Assembly: GCA_023150555.1 (NCBI GenBank)
Contig: JAKLKQ010000067.1
Location: 1 to 35,413, forward strand
DNA length: 35,413 bases
Reading direction: 5' to 3'
Source: Planctomycetota bacterium
GTDB lineage: Bacteria > Planctomycetota > SZUA-567 > H5-PLA8
Part shown: positions 28,633 through 35,413 of the stretch, piece after piece
Layout: every line of letters begins with the position of its first letter
Position numbering within the stretch: the stretch's first letter is position 1
Translations under genes and position numbers: made by a program
The notes under the pieces: generated by a model
The model's input: the letters and a program-made list of their open reading frames with translations, nothing else
Databases searched by the model: none
What the model was told of the DNA's origin: nothing

Positions 28633-29157
28633 TTACTTGTCGCCCGCTGCCGGGGCGTCTTGATCCGCGGACGCATAGTCCGTCATCCGCAGGACTTGTC
28701 CGCCGCCCCGGCTGCGGCGCTGGCATGACATCATCGACCGCTCGGCCCGAATGAAGGCTTGCGACAGGTATACGATCCGTTCCTCGATCCTTCCGACCCG
28801 CTCTATGGCTTCGACCGCCTCAGCCGGGAGTTCGCCAAGGGTGGCCCTCGCCTGGTCGTCGGCCCGCCACATCCGATACAGCACCTGCGTCTGAGCCCGC
28901 AGCAGGAGCCCGGCATCGAATTGGAGCATCTCGTTGAACAAGGCGTAGAGCAGTTGGGGCGTGCCAAGCCGGGCACATTCCCGGATGCAATTTCGGATAA
29001 TCGCCTGCTGCCGTTTCGGTTCGTAGGCCATCATCCCCCGGCCCGACAGAACCTGGGCGACCCGGCTCAGGTCGCCAGCCGTGGCGTGCCTCAGCAGGGC
29101 CTCTTCGATGGTTTCATCGTCCGGCACTCGGGGCCTCGATCCGTTGTCTTCGCCCAT
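28633..29157 (-). CDS. Island protein A1 of unknown function (helical)
   Basis: A 174-residue, almost wholly helical, soluble protein. Visible stretches are AGDLSRVAQVL, LFNEMLQFDAGLLLRAQTQ, RADDQ and IERVGRIEERIVYLSQAFIR. No signal, membrane segment or catalytic motif is apparent. GGGAGG seven bases upstream fixes the ATG. Its helical core resembles that of the gene at 31248-31982 (A2), and each is followed by a B-type gene, so the two pairs look like copies of one module. A promoter-like element shared with A2 lies about 40 bases upstream. Function unknown. Confidence 0.75.
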   Translation of the reverse strand: MGEDNGSRPRVPDDETIEEALLRHATAGDLSRVAQVLSGRGMMAYEPKRQQAIIRNCIRECARLGTPQLLYALFNEMLQFDAGLLLRAQTQVLYRMWRADDQARATLGELPAEAVEAIERVGRIEERIVYLSQAFIRAERSMMSCQRRSRGGGQVLRMTDYASADQDAPAAGDK

Positions 29158-29197
29158 TTCTTGCCCTCCCGGCAGGTGTTGCCTTGCGACCGGAATA

Positions 29198-29228
29198 ATT
29201 CTACCGAGCCGGCGAAGAAAAAATAGCC
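29198..29228 (-). promoter_or_regulatory. Promoter-like element of module 1 (A1-B1)
   Basis: On the minus strand GGCTATTTTTT (29228-29218) supplies a CTATTT -35-like hexamer, followed after 17 nt by TAGAAT (29203-29198). A start near 29191 would leave a leader of about 33 nt carrying GGGAGG. The same GGCTATTTTTT precedes module 2. Confidence 0.5.
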
Positions 29229-29326
29229 CCTATGAGGCAACCGTTTCTGCCGCACAATAAATGGCTTGGTGACCCCTGGAAGCCTGAGTTGTCCACGACG
29301 GGGACGTTATCCGTCTGGCAGGAAGG

Positions 29327-30253
29327 TTACTTGAGGGAATGCCACGACCCGCCGGCAGGCCATGACATGTCGAACGGAGTCCCCTGGACCAAGGCGTCCG
29401 CTGGCGGCATGAGGAAGTCCCGCGCCACCGCGAGCGCGTCGGCCAGTTGAAGGCCGGCGGCATCAAGCCCGCTCTTGCGCGCGAAGCCCTTCCACTGGGC
29501 CTGCTTCGTGGCGTCGCGGCCAAACTCCTTGCTCAACCCCAAGGGAATCGAGTCGGGCAGCGTGGTCGAGCGGCGCTTGAACGTAGCAGAAACCGCTTGC
29601 GCAAGCACGGGACCCTCGAAGTCGAAACGGCCCGCCATGAACCACACGTCGTAGAAGTCCTTCATGCGGCTGTTCTGCATCCCCCGCGAGACGATGGCCT
29701 CGAACTTCTCGGCCACAACCGTCTCACGAGGATAGGCGCGCAGGCGAGGCGCGGGGAAGTCCAGCAGGGCCGGGAACTTGACGACGCGGGGGCTGGGCGT
29801 CACCGCGTCGCCGAAGCCCACGTCGATCTGGACAGGAATCCGGGCCTTGCCCAGAAGCGCCACCATCCGGACGCGCTGGCCACCGTACTCCTGCTCCTCG
29901 CGGATCGCCTCGACCCGCACGCTCTCCGGGTCGAAGTCCAGGCCGTCGTGCGCGACCTTCGCCTTGCAGATCTCTTTGAAGATCGTCTTCAACCGCGCGC
30001 CGGACGGCTCCAGGAAGCCCAACAGGTCCAGATCCTTCGTGGGCCGGTGCATCTTTTCCGTCCAGACCAGGAAGAGCATCGCGCCCTTGAGCACGAATCG
30101 TTTGGCGTGGGCGGTCGCGGCCAGACGGCAAAGGAAGCGTTCCAGGGCGTAGCGCGTAAGCAAGACGTTGTGCGGCTCGCCGGTCTGCTGGTGGAGGGCC
30201 AGCAGGCGCTGGTGGACCGAAGCCGGAAGGTTGGTGATGCGCTTGCGCTTCAT
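29327..30253 (-). CDS. abiEii: AbiEii-type nucleotidyltransferase toxin
   Basis: The toxin of the AbiE type IV-like toxin-antitoxin (phage abortive infection) system. The family is a DUF1814 nucleotidyltransferase that arrests growth. The 308-residue product shows the nucleotidyltransferase core FVLKGAMLFL (about 53-62) and RPTKDLDLLG with Asp74 and Asp76 as likely metal ligands, then the family block AEKFEAIVSRGMQNSRMKD with conserved Lys and Asp. The ATG at 30253 overlaps the antitoxin stop by ATGA, so the two are translationally coupled; the longer frame upstream is inside the antitoxin gene. It is intact as far as I can see. Confidence 0.9.
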   Translation of the reverse strand: MKRKRITNLPASVHQRLLALHQQTGEPHNVLLTRYALERFLCRLAATAHAKRFVLKGAMLFLVWTEKMHRPTKDLDLLGFLEPSGARLKTIFKEICKAKVAHDGLDFDPESVRVEAIREEQEYGGQRVRMVALLGKARIPVQIDVGFGDAVTPSPRVVKFPALLDFPAPRLRAYPRETVVAEKFEAIVSRGMQNSRMKDFYDVWFMAGRFDFEGPVLAQAVSATFKRRSTTLPDSIPLGLSKEFGRDATKQAQWKGFARKSGLDAAGLQLADALAVARDFLMPPADALVQGTPFDMSWPAGGSWHSLK

Positions 30254-30852
30254 CCCAACGCCTCCAGGTAGGGGCGCATGACGTTGGCGACGCGGCATAT
30301 CTTGGCGTACTTCCAAATGTCGTCGGCTGAACACTTACGGCTCCGTCTTGCGTCGCGCAGCGCCTCCAGGGCCACGTCCAGGCCGATCTTGTTGCGATAC
30401 TTGAAGCAGTCGGCGACGGTCTTGGGGACGTTGTAGACGCGCACGGGGACGCCCTCGATCCGGTGATCCTCCACGCCGGCCGTCAGCGCTTCCCCCGAGA
30501 AGCGACAGACGCGGATGGCCGGGACATCCACCTTCGGACGGCGGGCCTTTACGCCGATGGCCAGCCATACCTCGCGAGGCAGTTGTGTCGTGAGGCCGTG
30601 GTACTGCAGGGCGGAAAGCAGGCACAGCACGCCGTGGGGTACGCGCTTGCACGCCTCAGCCAGGGTCAGGTGCTCGGTCGTCTGGGCGTCGGCCCGTATG
30701 TAGAGCCCCCGTCCGACCCGCAGCAGGCGTCCTTCGCGAACCAGATCCGAGAGGTGGAAGCGGGGCATGCCGCGCTCGTCCAGGTCGCGGGGGCGCAGGA
30801 TGCCTGCCTTTCCGGCAAGCTCGACGATTCGGTCAGCCGCGGTCTTGGCCAT
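30250..30852 (-). CDS. abiEi: AbiEi-type antitoxin and transcriptional repressor
   Basis: The 200-residue antitoxin has an N-terminal winged helix-turn-helix (GILRPRDLDERGMPRFHLSD, then LLRVGRGLYI) and the C-terminal AbiEi domain (LTLAEACKRVPHGVLCLLSA, VRVYNVPKTVADCFKYRNKI). Antitoxins of this family bind inverted repeats in their own promoter; a matching operator is visible at 30870-30901. The -10 lies only eight bases from the ATG and no ribosome site is present, so the mRNA may be leaderless. It is followed by abiEii in the usual order. Confidence 0.9.
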   Translation of the reverse strand: MAKTAADRIVELAGKAGILRPRDLDERGMPRFHLSDLVREGRLLRVGRGLYIRADAQTTEHLTLAEACKRVPHGVLCLLSALQYHGLTTQLPREVWLAIGVKARRPKVDVPAIRVCRFSGEALTAGVEDHRIEGVPVRVYNVPKTVADCFKYRNKIGLDVALEALRDARRSRKCSADDIWKYAKICRVANVMRPYLEALG

Positions 30853-30860
30853 GGTGAAGG

Positions 30861-30901
30861 TCTATACTAAACGTCGGGGATTGTCAATATCTACCGACGT
30901 T
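30861..30901 (-). promoter_or_regulatory. abiE promoter with palindromic operator
   Basis: On the minus strand a perfect TTGACA (30887-30882) and TATAGA (30866-30861) are 15 nt apart. A perfect 8-bp inverted repeat, AACGTCGG (30870-30877) and CCGACGTT (30894-30901), brackets the -35, one arm upstream of it and one between -35 and -10. This is the expected layout for autorepression by AbiEi. Confidence 0.75.
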
Positions 30902-30938
30902 ATGGATAAAGTCAACCCAGACGCTGCTTGGGAAGTGG

Positions 30939-31238
30939 CTATTGGCCCACTGGGGTATCTCCTTCACGCCAGTGATCCCTACCGGTTGTGTGGTCTGGAT
31001 GAGCCGGGCGCGGGGAACAGGAGGAGTCTGAACTGGTTGCTGCAGAAGGGGATAGAGCAGCTTGCCGCGAGAAGGCGCGGTACCGGAGACGCCAGATACC
31101 GGGGCGTCCGTTGTCGTTACGGCACTGGAGGACGCCCTGCTTGGTCAGGACTTCCTTCAGCTCATGCAATTTGAATAGAAGATGGCCTGGGATCGTGGTT
31201 TCGGTCCTGGCCGGAACAGACGTGCTTTGCGGATCCAT
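30939..31238 (-). CDS. Island protein B2, short relative of B1, possibly frameshifted
   Basis: The 99-residue frame shares with B1 the N-terminal signature TTIPGHLLFKLHELKEVL, KQG, then IWRLRYR. After LRYR the resemblance stops and the frame becomes Ser/Ala-rich. One base over, the next frame reads APSRGKLLYPLL and later RARLI, which vaguely follows B1 (GLWVHRAL, YARLLI). A one-base insertion near 31080 could therefore have truncated the gene. Nine bases separate its ATG from the A2 stop. Function unknown. The gap to abiEi is the abiE promoter. Confidence 0.55.
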   Translation of the reverse strand: MDPQSTSVPARTETTIPGHLLFKLHELKEVLTKQGVLQCRNDNGRPGIWRLRYRAFSRQAALSPSAATSSDSSCSPRPAHPDHTTGRDHWREGDTPVGQ

Positions 31239-31247
31239 GCCCGGTTA

Positions 31248-31982
31248 TTACTCCGGCGGCAACCCATCCGGGAACCCGATCGATTCATACTCCAGGCAGT
31301 CCGGGGCCAGCTTCTTGAACCGAGCCCATTTCCCGTCCGGCAGTTCTTCCCAGCCCTGACTGCGCAGATACGCGCGACAACCTCTCTTGGGCAGGACCAT
31401 CGGCCTACGTTCACCCTCGTCCCCGAACTCCTCGGGCTTGGCGGGGGTGGCAGGAGGTTCCATGGGCGGGGCGTTCTGACCCGCATTGGATTGCGAATGG
31501 CGCGCCTTCACATCGGCCAGGTGTTCGAACGTTCCAGCGGTCCAGATCAGTTTGAGCAGGTTCTCCTGTATGCGTTCCAGCCTGGGCACGTCCTCCTTGA
31601 TGGCCTTCTCGGGAATCTCCGCATCCACGTAGCGGTCGTCGCCAGCCTTGACGTGCCGCCTGAACGAGAACATCGCCCGCGCCCACTGCTCCAGGTTAAA
31701 GCGCAGCAGCATGTTCAACGAATACGCGGCCAAGCCATGCGGCCCGTCCTTGCCACGCACGTCGATGGCGCGCTTGACTTCCTTCAGCTTGTCGCCGCAC
31801 GGGATCAGGTCCACGTTTTGGCTGGAAAAGTGGTCGATCAGGCCTTCGACGTCGCCGGCTTCCACCAACTCCCCGGACTGGTCGGCCGGAATTCGCGCCT
31901 TGCGCCTCTTCTTGGCTTTGGGCTGTTCCGGCACGGCCGGTGCCGGCGCTTGCAATGGTTCGGTCTCGGTTGCTTTTACCAT
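31248..31982 (-). CDS. Island protein A2 of unknown function (helical, extended)
   Basis: A 244-residue protein with a Pro/Lys-rich N-terminus (KAKKRRKAR at about 25-33, probably disordered and basic), a helical core (about 38-155) and a C-terminal region with CRAYLRSQGWEELPDGKWARFKKL. The core (EAGDVEGLIDHF, LNMLLRFNLEQWARA, AGDDR, VPRLERIQENLLKLI) can be laid over A1. The start at 31982 is fixed by GGGGAGA seven bases upstream; the longer frame to 32174 would run through the promoter. It is followed by B2, as A1 is followed by B1. Function unknown. Confidence 0.75.
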   Translation of the reverse strand: MVKATETEPLQAPAPAVPEQPKAKKRRKARIPADQSGELVEAGDVEGLIDHFSSQNVDLIPCGDKLKEVKRAIDVRGKDGPHGLAAYSLNMLLRFNLEQWARAMFSFRRHVKAGDDRYVDAEIPEKAIKEDVPRLERIQENLLKLIWTAGTFEHLADVKARHSQSNAGQNAPPMEPPATPAKPEEFGDEGERRPMVLPKRGCRAYLRSQGWEELPDGKWARFKKLAPDCLEYESIGFPDGLPPE

Positions 31983-32019
31983 GGTGGCGTCTCCCCGGCC
32001 GCAGATGGCCGTGCCATTA

Positions 32020-32051
32020 ACCATAACAGACCCAGGGACCAAAAAATAGCC
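32020..32051 (-). promoter_or_regulatory. Promoter-like element of module 2 (A2-B2)
   Basis: On the minus strand GGCTATTTTTT (32051-32041) is followed by TGT and TATGGT (32025-32020), giving an extended -10 18 nt after CTATTT. The start point near 32013 leaves a leader of about 30 nt with GGGGAGA before the ATG at 31982, matching the geometry of module 1. Confidence 0.5.
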
Positions 32052-32515
32052 TCCAGTTCGGCACAAAACGTTCAACGATGGCGTTTCCGAAGCGCCCCCG
32101 CAGCACAAGCGGCCCTTGCGGGGCCTGCCAATAGCTAAGGGAGGTATGGCCTGCTCGCGCGAGCGCCAGGGCATCGTCGCCGCCGCCTTGACCGCGCCCT
32201 GACCGACGCGAAGGCCGACGCCGAGCCCTTCAAGGCCGCCTTTGCCGCACCGAGGGCAAGCCCATCGCTCTTCGCCGATGCAGGAACTAGACGCGAAGGG
32301 AAGGAACTGCTCAAGGAGTTGCCGTCAGAACTCGGTCAGCACCAGCCCGGCGCGGGCCAGTTCGGTGGGGCCTGGCCGCACCTGCCGCGACAACCCGGCA
32401 GCGGGGCGATAGAGCACTACGGCCCGACCGGATCTTCGGTGAAAGGCCCCCAGGCTGCTCCCCGACTGCCCTTACCCATGCCGCCTGTCTACTTGCTCAA
32501 GTCAAGGATGACACG
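32052..32515. other. Gap with a decayed-looking plus-strand frame
   Basis: No intact gene is supported. On the plus strand a frame from about 32136 reads ALTDAKADAEPFKAAFA, and after apparent frame changes TEGKPIAL and then GKELLKELPSELGQ, which together resemble one helical protein broken by two or three frameshifts. The right part of the gap has no recognisable content. Confidence 0.25.
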
Positions 32516-34447
32516 TTACTTCAATCGTCCCTGTTCATACTGCAGGATCTGTGTCTTGAACGTTTGGCCGACAACGTTGTAGCGTATGCTGACGTCGATC
32601 TTCTTGGCCGTAGCGGCCACTCCGGCATAAGAAAGCTCCATCTTCAGGCGAAGCGCATAGATGCCAGACAGGCGGGCAAGCCGCTGGTCCTCGCCGCGCG
32701 TACGTTCGGCAGGCGGCTTGCCGCGCTCCGTAAAGGGAAAATAATCGTTCAGGCTGGAACGGCCGGTCTGCCAACGTTCCAGCACCGTCTCTATCTTGTC
32801 TGCGTCCGCCAGTTCCGTTCCGTCCTTGCGCAACTGCTCCGCCAAACGTTTCTCTGCCTGCGCCTTTTGGGTGTCGGCCTCCGGCGCTCCGACGCCCTGG
32901 ACTGCAAGCCGGCGCATGGTCAATGCCAGGTCGTCGACCTGAATCCGCTTGTAGAAGTCAAACTCGGGGTTGTCCAAACGAACCCCTCCGTCGGCAGGCC
33001 CAGATCCGAAATCCTCGGCGTCAAAATCGATATCTGTGGCGACCGTCTCGGAGACTATCTTCACATCCGCTACGACATACTGCGGCGACTTTTCGGGCAC
33101 ACCGAACAGGGCGCGCTTCTCCGGCGCATTCAGGGCCAAATAGAAAACTTCGGGCTTCTGCTCGTCCACCCGCCAGCCGAGGACAACGGGTTCCTGGGGC
33201 CCATACGTGTCCTTGCTGGAGGCCATCGGCGCAATCTGCGTCTCCCAGATGTGTTTGAGCAGGTAACCCTTCGGGTCGTTGTACTCGTTGAATCGGTTCT
33301 GCAGGTCGCTCGGTACCTTCGAATCGGGATCGGCAGGCGGATACTTTGGGGTCCAGTCTCGGCCAATCAGCTCGAAGCGCGTTACAACCGGCGTCCAGTC
33401 CCTGCGCTGTACGGCAATGTCCTGTTGCGCCTTTGCCTTGTTATCCCTGTCGACGATCTTGATTCGGACCTGCAGCACCTGATGCAAGGCGCCCTTCCGG
33501 GCGGTGGCGCCGTTCTCGGCCACAAAGGGGTCGAAGCGCGCAACAACCTCAGCGGGCGTGTCCCCGCGCGCCACCGCAAGATCGAGCCGGCCGTCTCCGT
33601 CTTCGTCAGCCAGCGGTGTACCGTCCGCGTACAGGAGCTTTCCACCGGCCTGGCCGAGCCTCTCGCTCACAAGGACCTGAAGCTTGTAGGGCTTGTCGGA
33701 CCTGATGTCCGGGCCGGCGGCGCTGATGCGAAGCGGAATTTCGGCGGTCTTGTCGCGATTCGCCAATATCGATACGACCTCGTCCTCCGATAGAGGACCC
33801 TGCTTGTTCGCCTCGGAGGGACGCGCTTCGACCACGATGCGGGTCGAGACCAGAAGGCCTTTCTCGACCGCATTCTTGTGGAAGCTCTTCCACCATGGAA
33901 GAGCCTTGGCCACCAGTTCCTCGTCGGTATGCGCAGCCTCGCTGTTGCGGTGCTCCCACATCTTGAGCATTAGCGAGCCGCTCACGAGCCGGAAATAGAC
34001 CCGGGTCCGGTGGACTTGCCCTACGGTCTTCTTCTGGACGTAGACCTCGCCATTCGTGCCCGGATCGCTCGGCTTGGCTCTCTCCTTCCAGGCCGCGGCC
34101 GCCTCCGCGTCCTCTTTCCAGTCCGGAGGCAGTTGAACGACTTCGGCGTACAGGCGTATCGGCTGCTTGTCTTCGGGACTCTGGAAATCCTCCCAATACG
34201 CGTAGGTGACGCCAAGTTTCTCCTGCGACTTGCCTCGGTCGCGATAGGTCTGGATGGTGGCTTGCGGTGGCGGCTGTTTCGTCGACTCCCGGTGGAAGGT
34301 ATCGTAGATCGTCCAACCTATCCGCTTCTCTAGATCGATATCCTCCAGGGATCCTGCCTCGGCGTGAACCCTTGGTGTTGCCGCCAGGATGGCCAGGAGG
34401 CACAGCACAGGACGCTTCTGCAGGGTCTTTCTCATCGTCGGCTTCAT
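32516..34447 (-). CDS. Exported protein of unknown function with an EF-hand-like loop
   Basis: A 643-residue protein with a signal peptide (MKPTMRKTLQKRPVLCLLA, likely cleavage after VHA at about residue 29). At about 281-289 the run DEDGDGRLD looks like a calcium-binding EF-hand/dockerin-type loop. Elsewhere it is mixed alpha/beta with a late helical part (about 520-590) and no catalytic motif known to me. The start at 34447 is chosen because GGGGGA precedes it and the signal peptide begins there; ATG 34435 is possible. It follows the edge gene by 89 bp on the same strand. Base composition is less GC-rich than the left half of the window. Confidence 0.7.
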   Translation of the reverse strand: MKPTMRKTLQKRPVLCLLAILAATPRVHAEAGSLEDIDLEKRIGWTIYDTFHRESTKQPPPQATIQTYRDRGKSQEKLGVTYAYWEDFQSPEDKQPIRLYAEVVQLPPDWKEDAEAAAAWKERAKPSDPGTNGEVYVQKKTVGQVHRTRVYFRLVSGSLMLKMWEHRNSEAAHTDEELVAKALPWWKSFHKNAVEKGLLVSTRIVVEARPSEANKQGPLSEDEVVSILANRDKTAEIPLRISAAGPDIRSDKPYKLQVLVSERLGQAGGKLLYADGTPLADEDGDGRLDLAVARGDTPAEVVARFDPFVAENGATARKGALHQVLQVRIKIVDRDNKAKAQQDIAVQRRDWTPVVTRFELIGRDWTPKYPPADPDSKVPSDLQNRFNEYNDPKGYLLKHIWETQIAPMASSKDTYGPQEPVVLGWRVDEQKPEVFYLALNAPEKRALFGVPEKSPQYVVADVKIVSETVATDIDFDAEDFGSGPADGGVRLDNPEFDFYKRIQVDDLALTMRRLAVQGVGAPEADTQKAQAEKRLAEQLRKDGTELADADKIETVLERWQTGRSSLNDYFPFTERGKPPAERTRGEDQRLARLSGIYALRLKMELSYAGVAATAKKIDVSIRYNVVGQTFKTQILQYEQGRLK

Positions 34448-34536
34448 CTTTCGGTCCCCCTTTAACCCGGCCTGCGACCAATGCGACATGGCCAAGAGCG
34501 AACGGTCCGCCTGGAAGCAGACGGCGGCGACGCTCC

Positions 34537-35413
34537 TCAGCGCTGCGGTTGCTGCGCCTTTGCCTTATCCGAATCCACCAGGTCAGGAACGATGGCATCC
34601 GCAATCGCGCTGGCCAGCAAGGTCCCAAAGACCTGGAGCCCGTCCGCCAAGCCCTTCAGTTCCTGCGTGGGAAGGTCCAAGGACCAGTAGACGTCCTTCG
34701 CATCCCGCGCGAGCGCCGAAAAAAGGCGATCCACCCCTGCGGGATCGAGCCGGTCTCTCTTCGGGGTATGCGCGGGGTCCTGGTTGTACGCATCCGCTTC
34801 CTTGTTATAGGCCTCGACGTCCTTGGCCAATTCGACTTTCGATCGATCCAGGCCGGCTTGAAAAACACTTTCCAGCGTAACGACGGCCTCGGTGGAGGTC
34901 ATCGCCAAGGTCAGGGTAGCGTGCGGTTCCTTGCCAAGGCTCAGGGCGAACCCGTACCAGGCCACGGTGGGCAACATCTTGGCAGCCTTTTCCACCGCAG
35001 CGTCCTTCGCGGATTTTCCCGCCTCTTCCAGGATGCGCTTCACCATCGGCTCGGTCGGCACGACCACTGCGGCGAAGTCAAACTTCGCCAAGTGATCAAG
35101 ACCCTGGTGGAAGGTGGCATCGTCGAGCATTTCCAGTTCGCCGCCGCCTTGGGCCGGCAGTGCCTTGGCGATGCCCCACCAGGACGCACCGACGGGATAG
35201 ATTTGCATGCCGAGCCCCGCCGCGAACTTCTTGAGATGCTCCTCCTGCGACTTCCTTGCCTCGCTGCCAGCCTCGCCGGCGGCAGGCACCATCCAGCAGG
35301 CGGAGGAACTGTTCACCGAACCGTCCGCGCCATGCGAAAGAAGCATGAAGGCCGACGAATGCGCGTTCTTGAGGGATAACAGAAACCCTTCTTCCACACC
35401 CTTTACCTGCTGC
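34537..35413 (-). CDS. Unknown protein, 5' end beyond the window edge
   Basis: The frame runs open to the last base, and the first visible residues (QQVKGVEEGFLLSLKNAHSS) look internal, so the true start is to the right. About 291 residues are seen. They include a hydrophobic stretch (SAFMLLSHG), a region FAAVVVPTEPMVKRILEEAG and a helical C-terminus rich in Asp and Ala. The alternation of AVVV-type strands and long helices recalls DUF3352-like exported proteins of planctomycetes, but this is a weak impression. It is likely cotranscribed with the exported protein gene that follows. Confidence 0.6.
   Translation of the reverse strand, partial: QQVKGVEEGFLLSLKNAHSSAFMLLSHGADGSVNSSSACWMVPAAGEAGSEARKSQEEHLKKFAAGLGMQIYPVGASWWGIAKALPAQGGGELEMLDDATFHQGLDHLAKFDFAAVVVPTEPMVKRILEEAGKSAKDAAVEKAAKMLPTVAWYGFALSLGKEPHATLTLAMTSTEAVVTLESVFQAGLDRSKVELAKDVEAYNKEADAYNQDPAHTPKRDRLDPAGVDRLFSALARDAKDVYWSLDLPTQELKGLADGLQVFGTLLASAIADAIVPDLVDSDKAKAQQPQR

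Larger units (their letters stand above)
25591..32515. mobile_element. tRNA-Arg-associated integrative element (left end and cargo; right end not seen)
   Basis: The integrase lies next to a tRNA 3' end with its C-terminus facing it, preceded by short tandem repeats and followed by an AlpA-like excisionase and minus-strand cargo (AbiE toxin-antitoxin, duplicated unknown modules, decayed genes). This is the layout of tRNA-targeted genomic islands. I searched by eye for a second copy of the tRNA 3' end (the T-arm onward) to 35413 and found none, so the right boundary is unknown. The end coordinate given is only where clearly island-like genes stop. Confidence 0.65.

Noticed and set aside
27144..29300. 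CRISPR array or long repeats in the island
   Set aside because: No regularly spaced repeats were seen; only the short tandem pairs beside the tRNA are repeated.
32024..32174. Longer N-terminus for protein A2
   Set aside because: It would run through the promoter-like element and start before the predicted transcription start; the ATG at 31982 has a strong ribosome site.

Overview
The window is GC-rich DNA from a bacterium. It carries housekeeping genes (purN, glmM, glmS), a type IV pilus motor and regulatory cluster, several exported proteins of unknown function, and an integrated element beside a tRNA-Arg. I infer a planctomycete or a related PVC/Hydrogenedentes-like lineage. The reasons are the AlpA-like excisionase with its GCPPRERW tail, the integrase C-terminus (HSDINLTMSRY), the LysM/YkuD transpeptidase, the CBM-like/LamG-like giant exported protein and the UroD-like methyltransferase-family protein. 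This is family-pattern memory, not a search.

Layout. 1-3286: a palindromic repeat, a UroD-family protein, an exported protein of unknown function and purN. 3528-14267, plus strand: pilT, a stand-alone MshEN (c-di-GMP-binding type) protein, pilB, pilC, a strong terminator, then a translationally coupled group made of a PilS-like histidine kinase with a seven-bladed WD40 propeller inserted in its first extracytoplasmic loop, a PilR-like sigma-54 activator and a membrane-anchored protein. 14273-17632: glmM and glmS, which together with a GlmU elsewhere would supply UDP-GlcNAc. 17736-19115: an orphan LolD/MacB-type ABC ATPase and a small membrane protein, closed by a terminator. 19399-21907, minus strand: a Gfo/Idh/MocA oxidoreductase and a LysM L,D-transpeptidase. 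22155-24977: a 940-residue exported multidomain protein, convergent with a small membrane protein.

At 25514-25590 a tRNA-Arg(TCT) with its own promoter is followed at once by tandem short direct repeats, a tyrosine integrase and an AlpA-like excisionase. This is the classical left end of a tRNA-targeted integrative element; no copy of the tRNA 3' end was seen further right, so the right end probably lies outside the window. The cargo, all on the minus strand, includes an AbiEi/AbiEii toxin-antitoxin pair with a palindromic operator. It is flanked on both sides by what look like two copies of a two-gene module of unknown function (a helical A protein followed by a small B protein with an IP..L.KLH..VL..QG..LRYR signature). 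Each module is preceded by the same promoter-like element (GGCTATTTTTT plus a -10 at 17-18 nt). These modules, the WD40-PilS sensor and the split of the MshEN motif between a free protein and PilB are the most unusual things here. Beyond 32516 two more minus-strand genes (an exported protein with an EF-hand-like loop, and a 5'-truncated gene at the window edge) may be cargo or chromosome.
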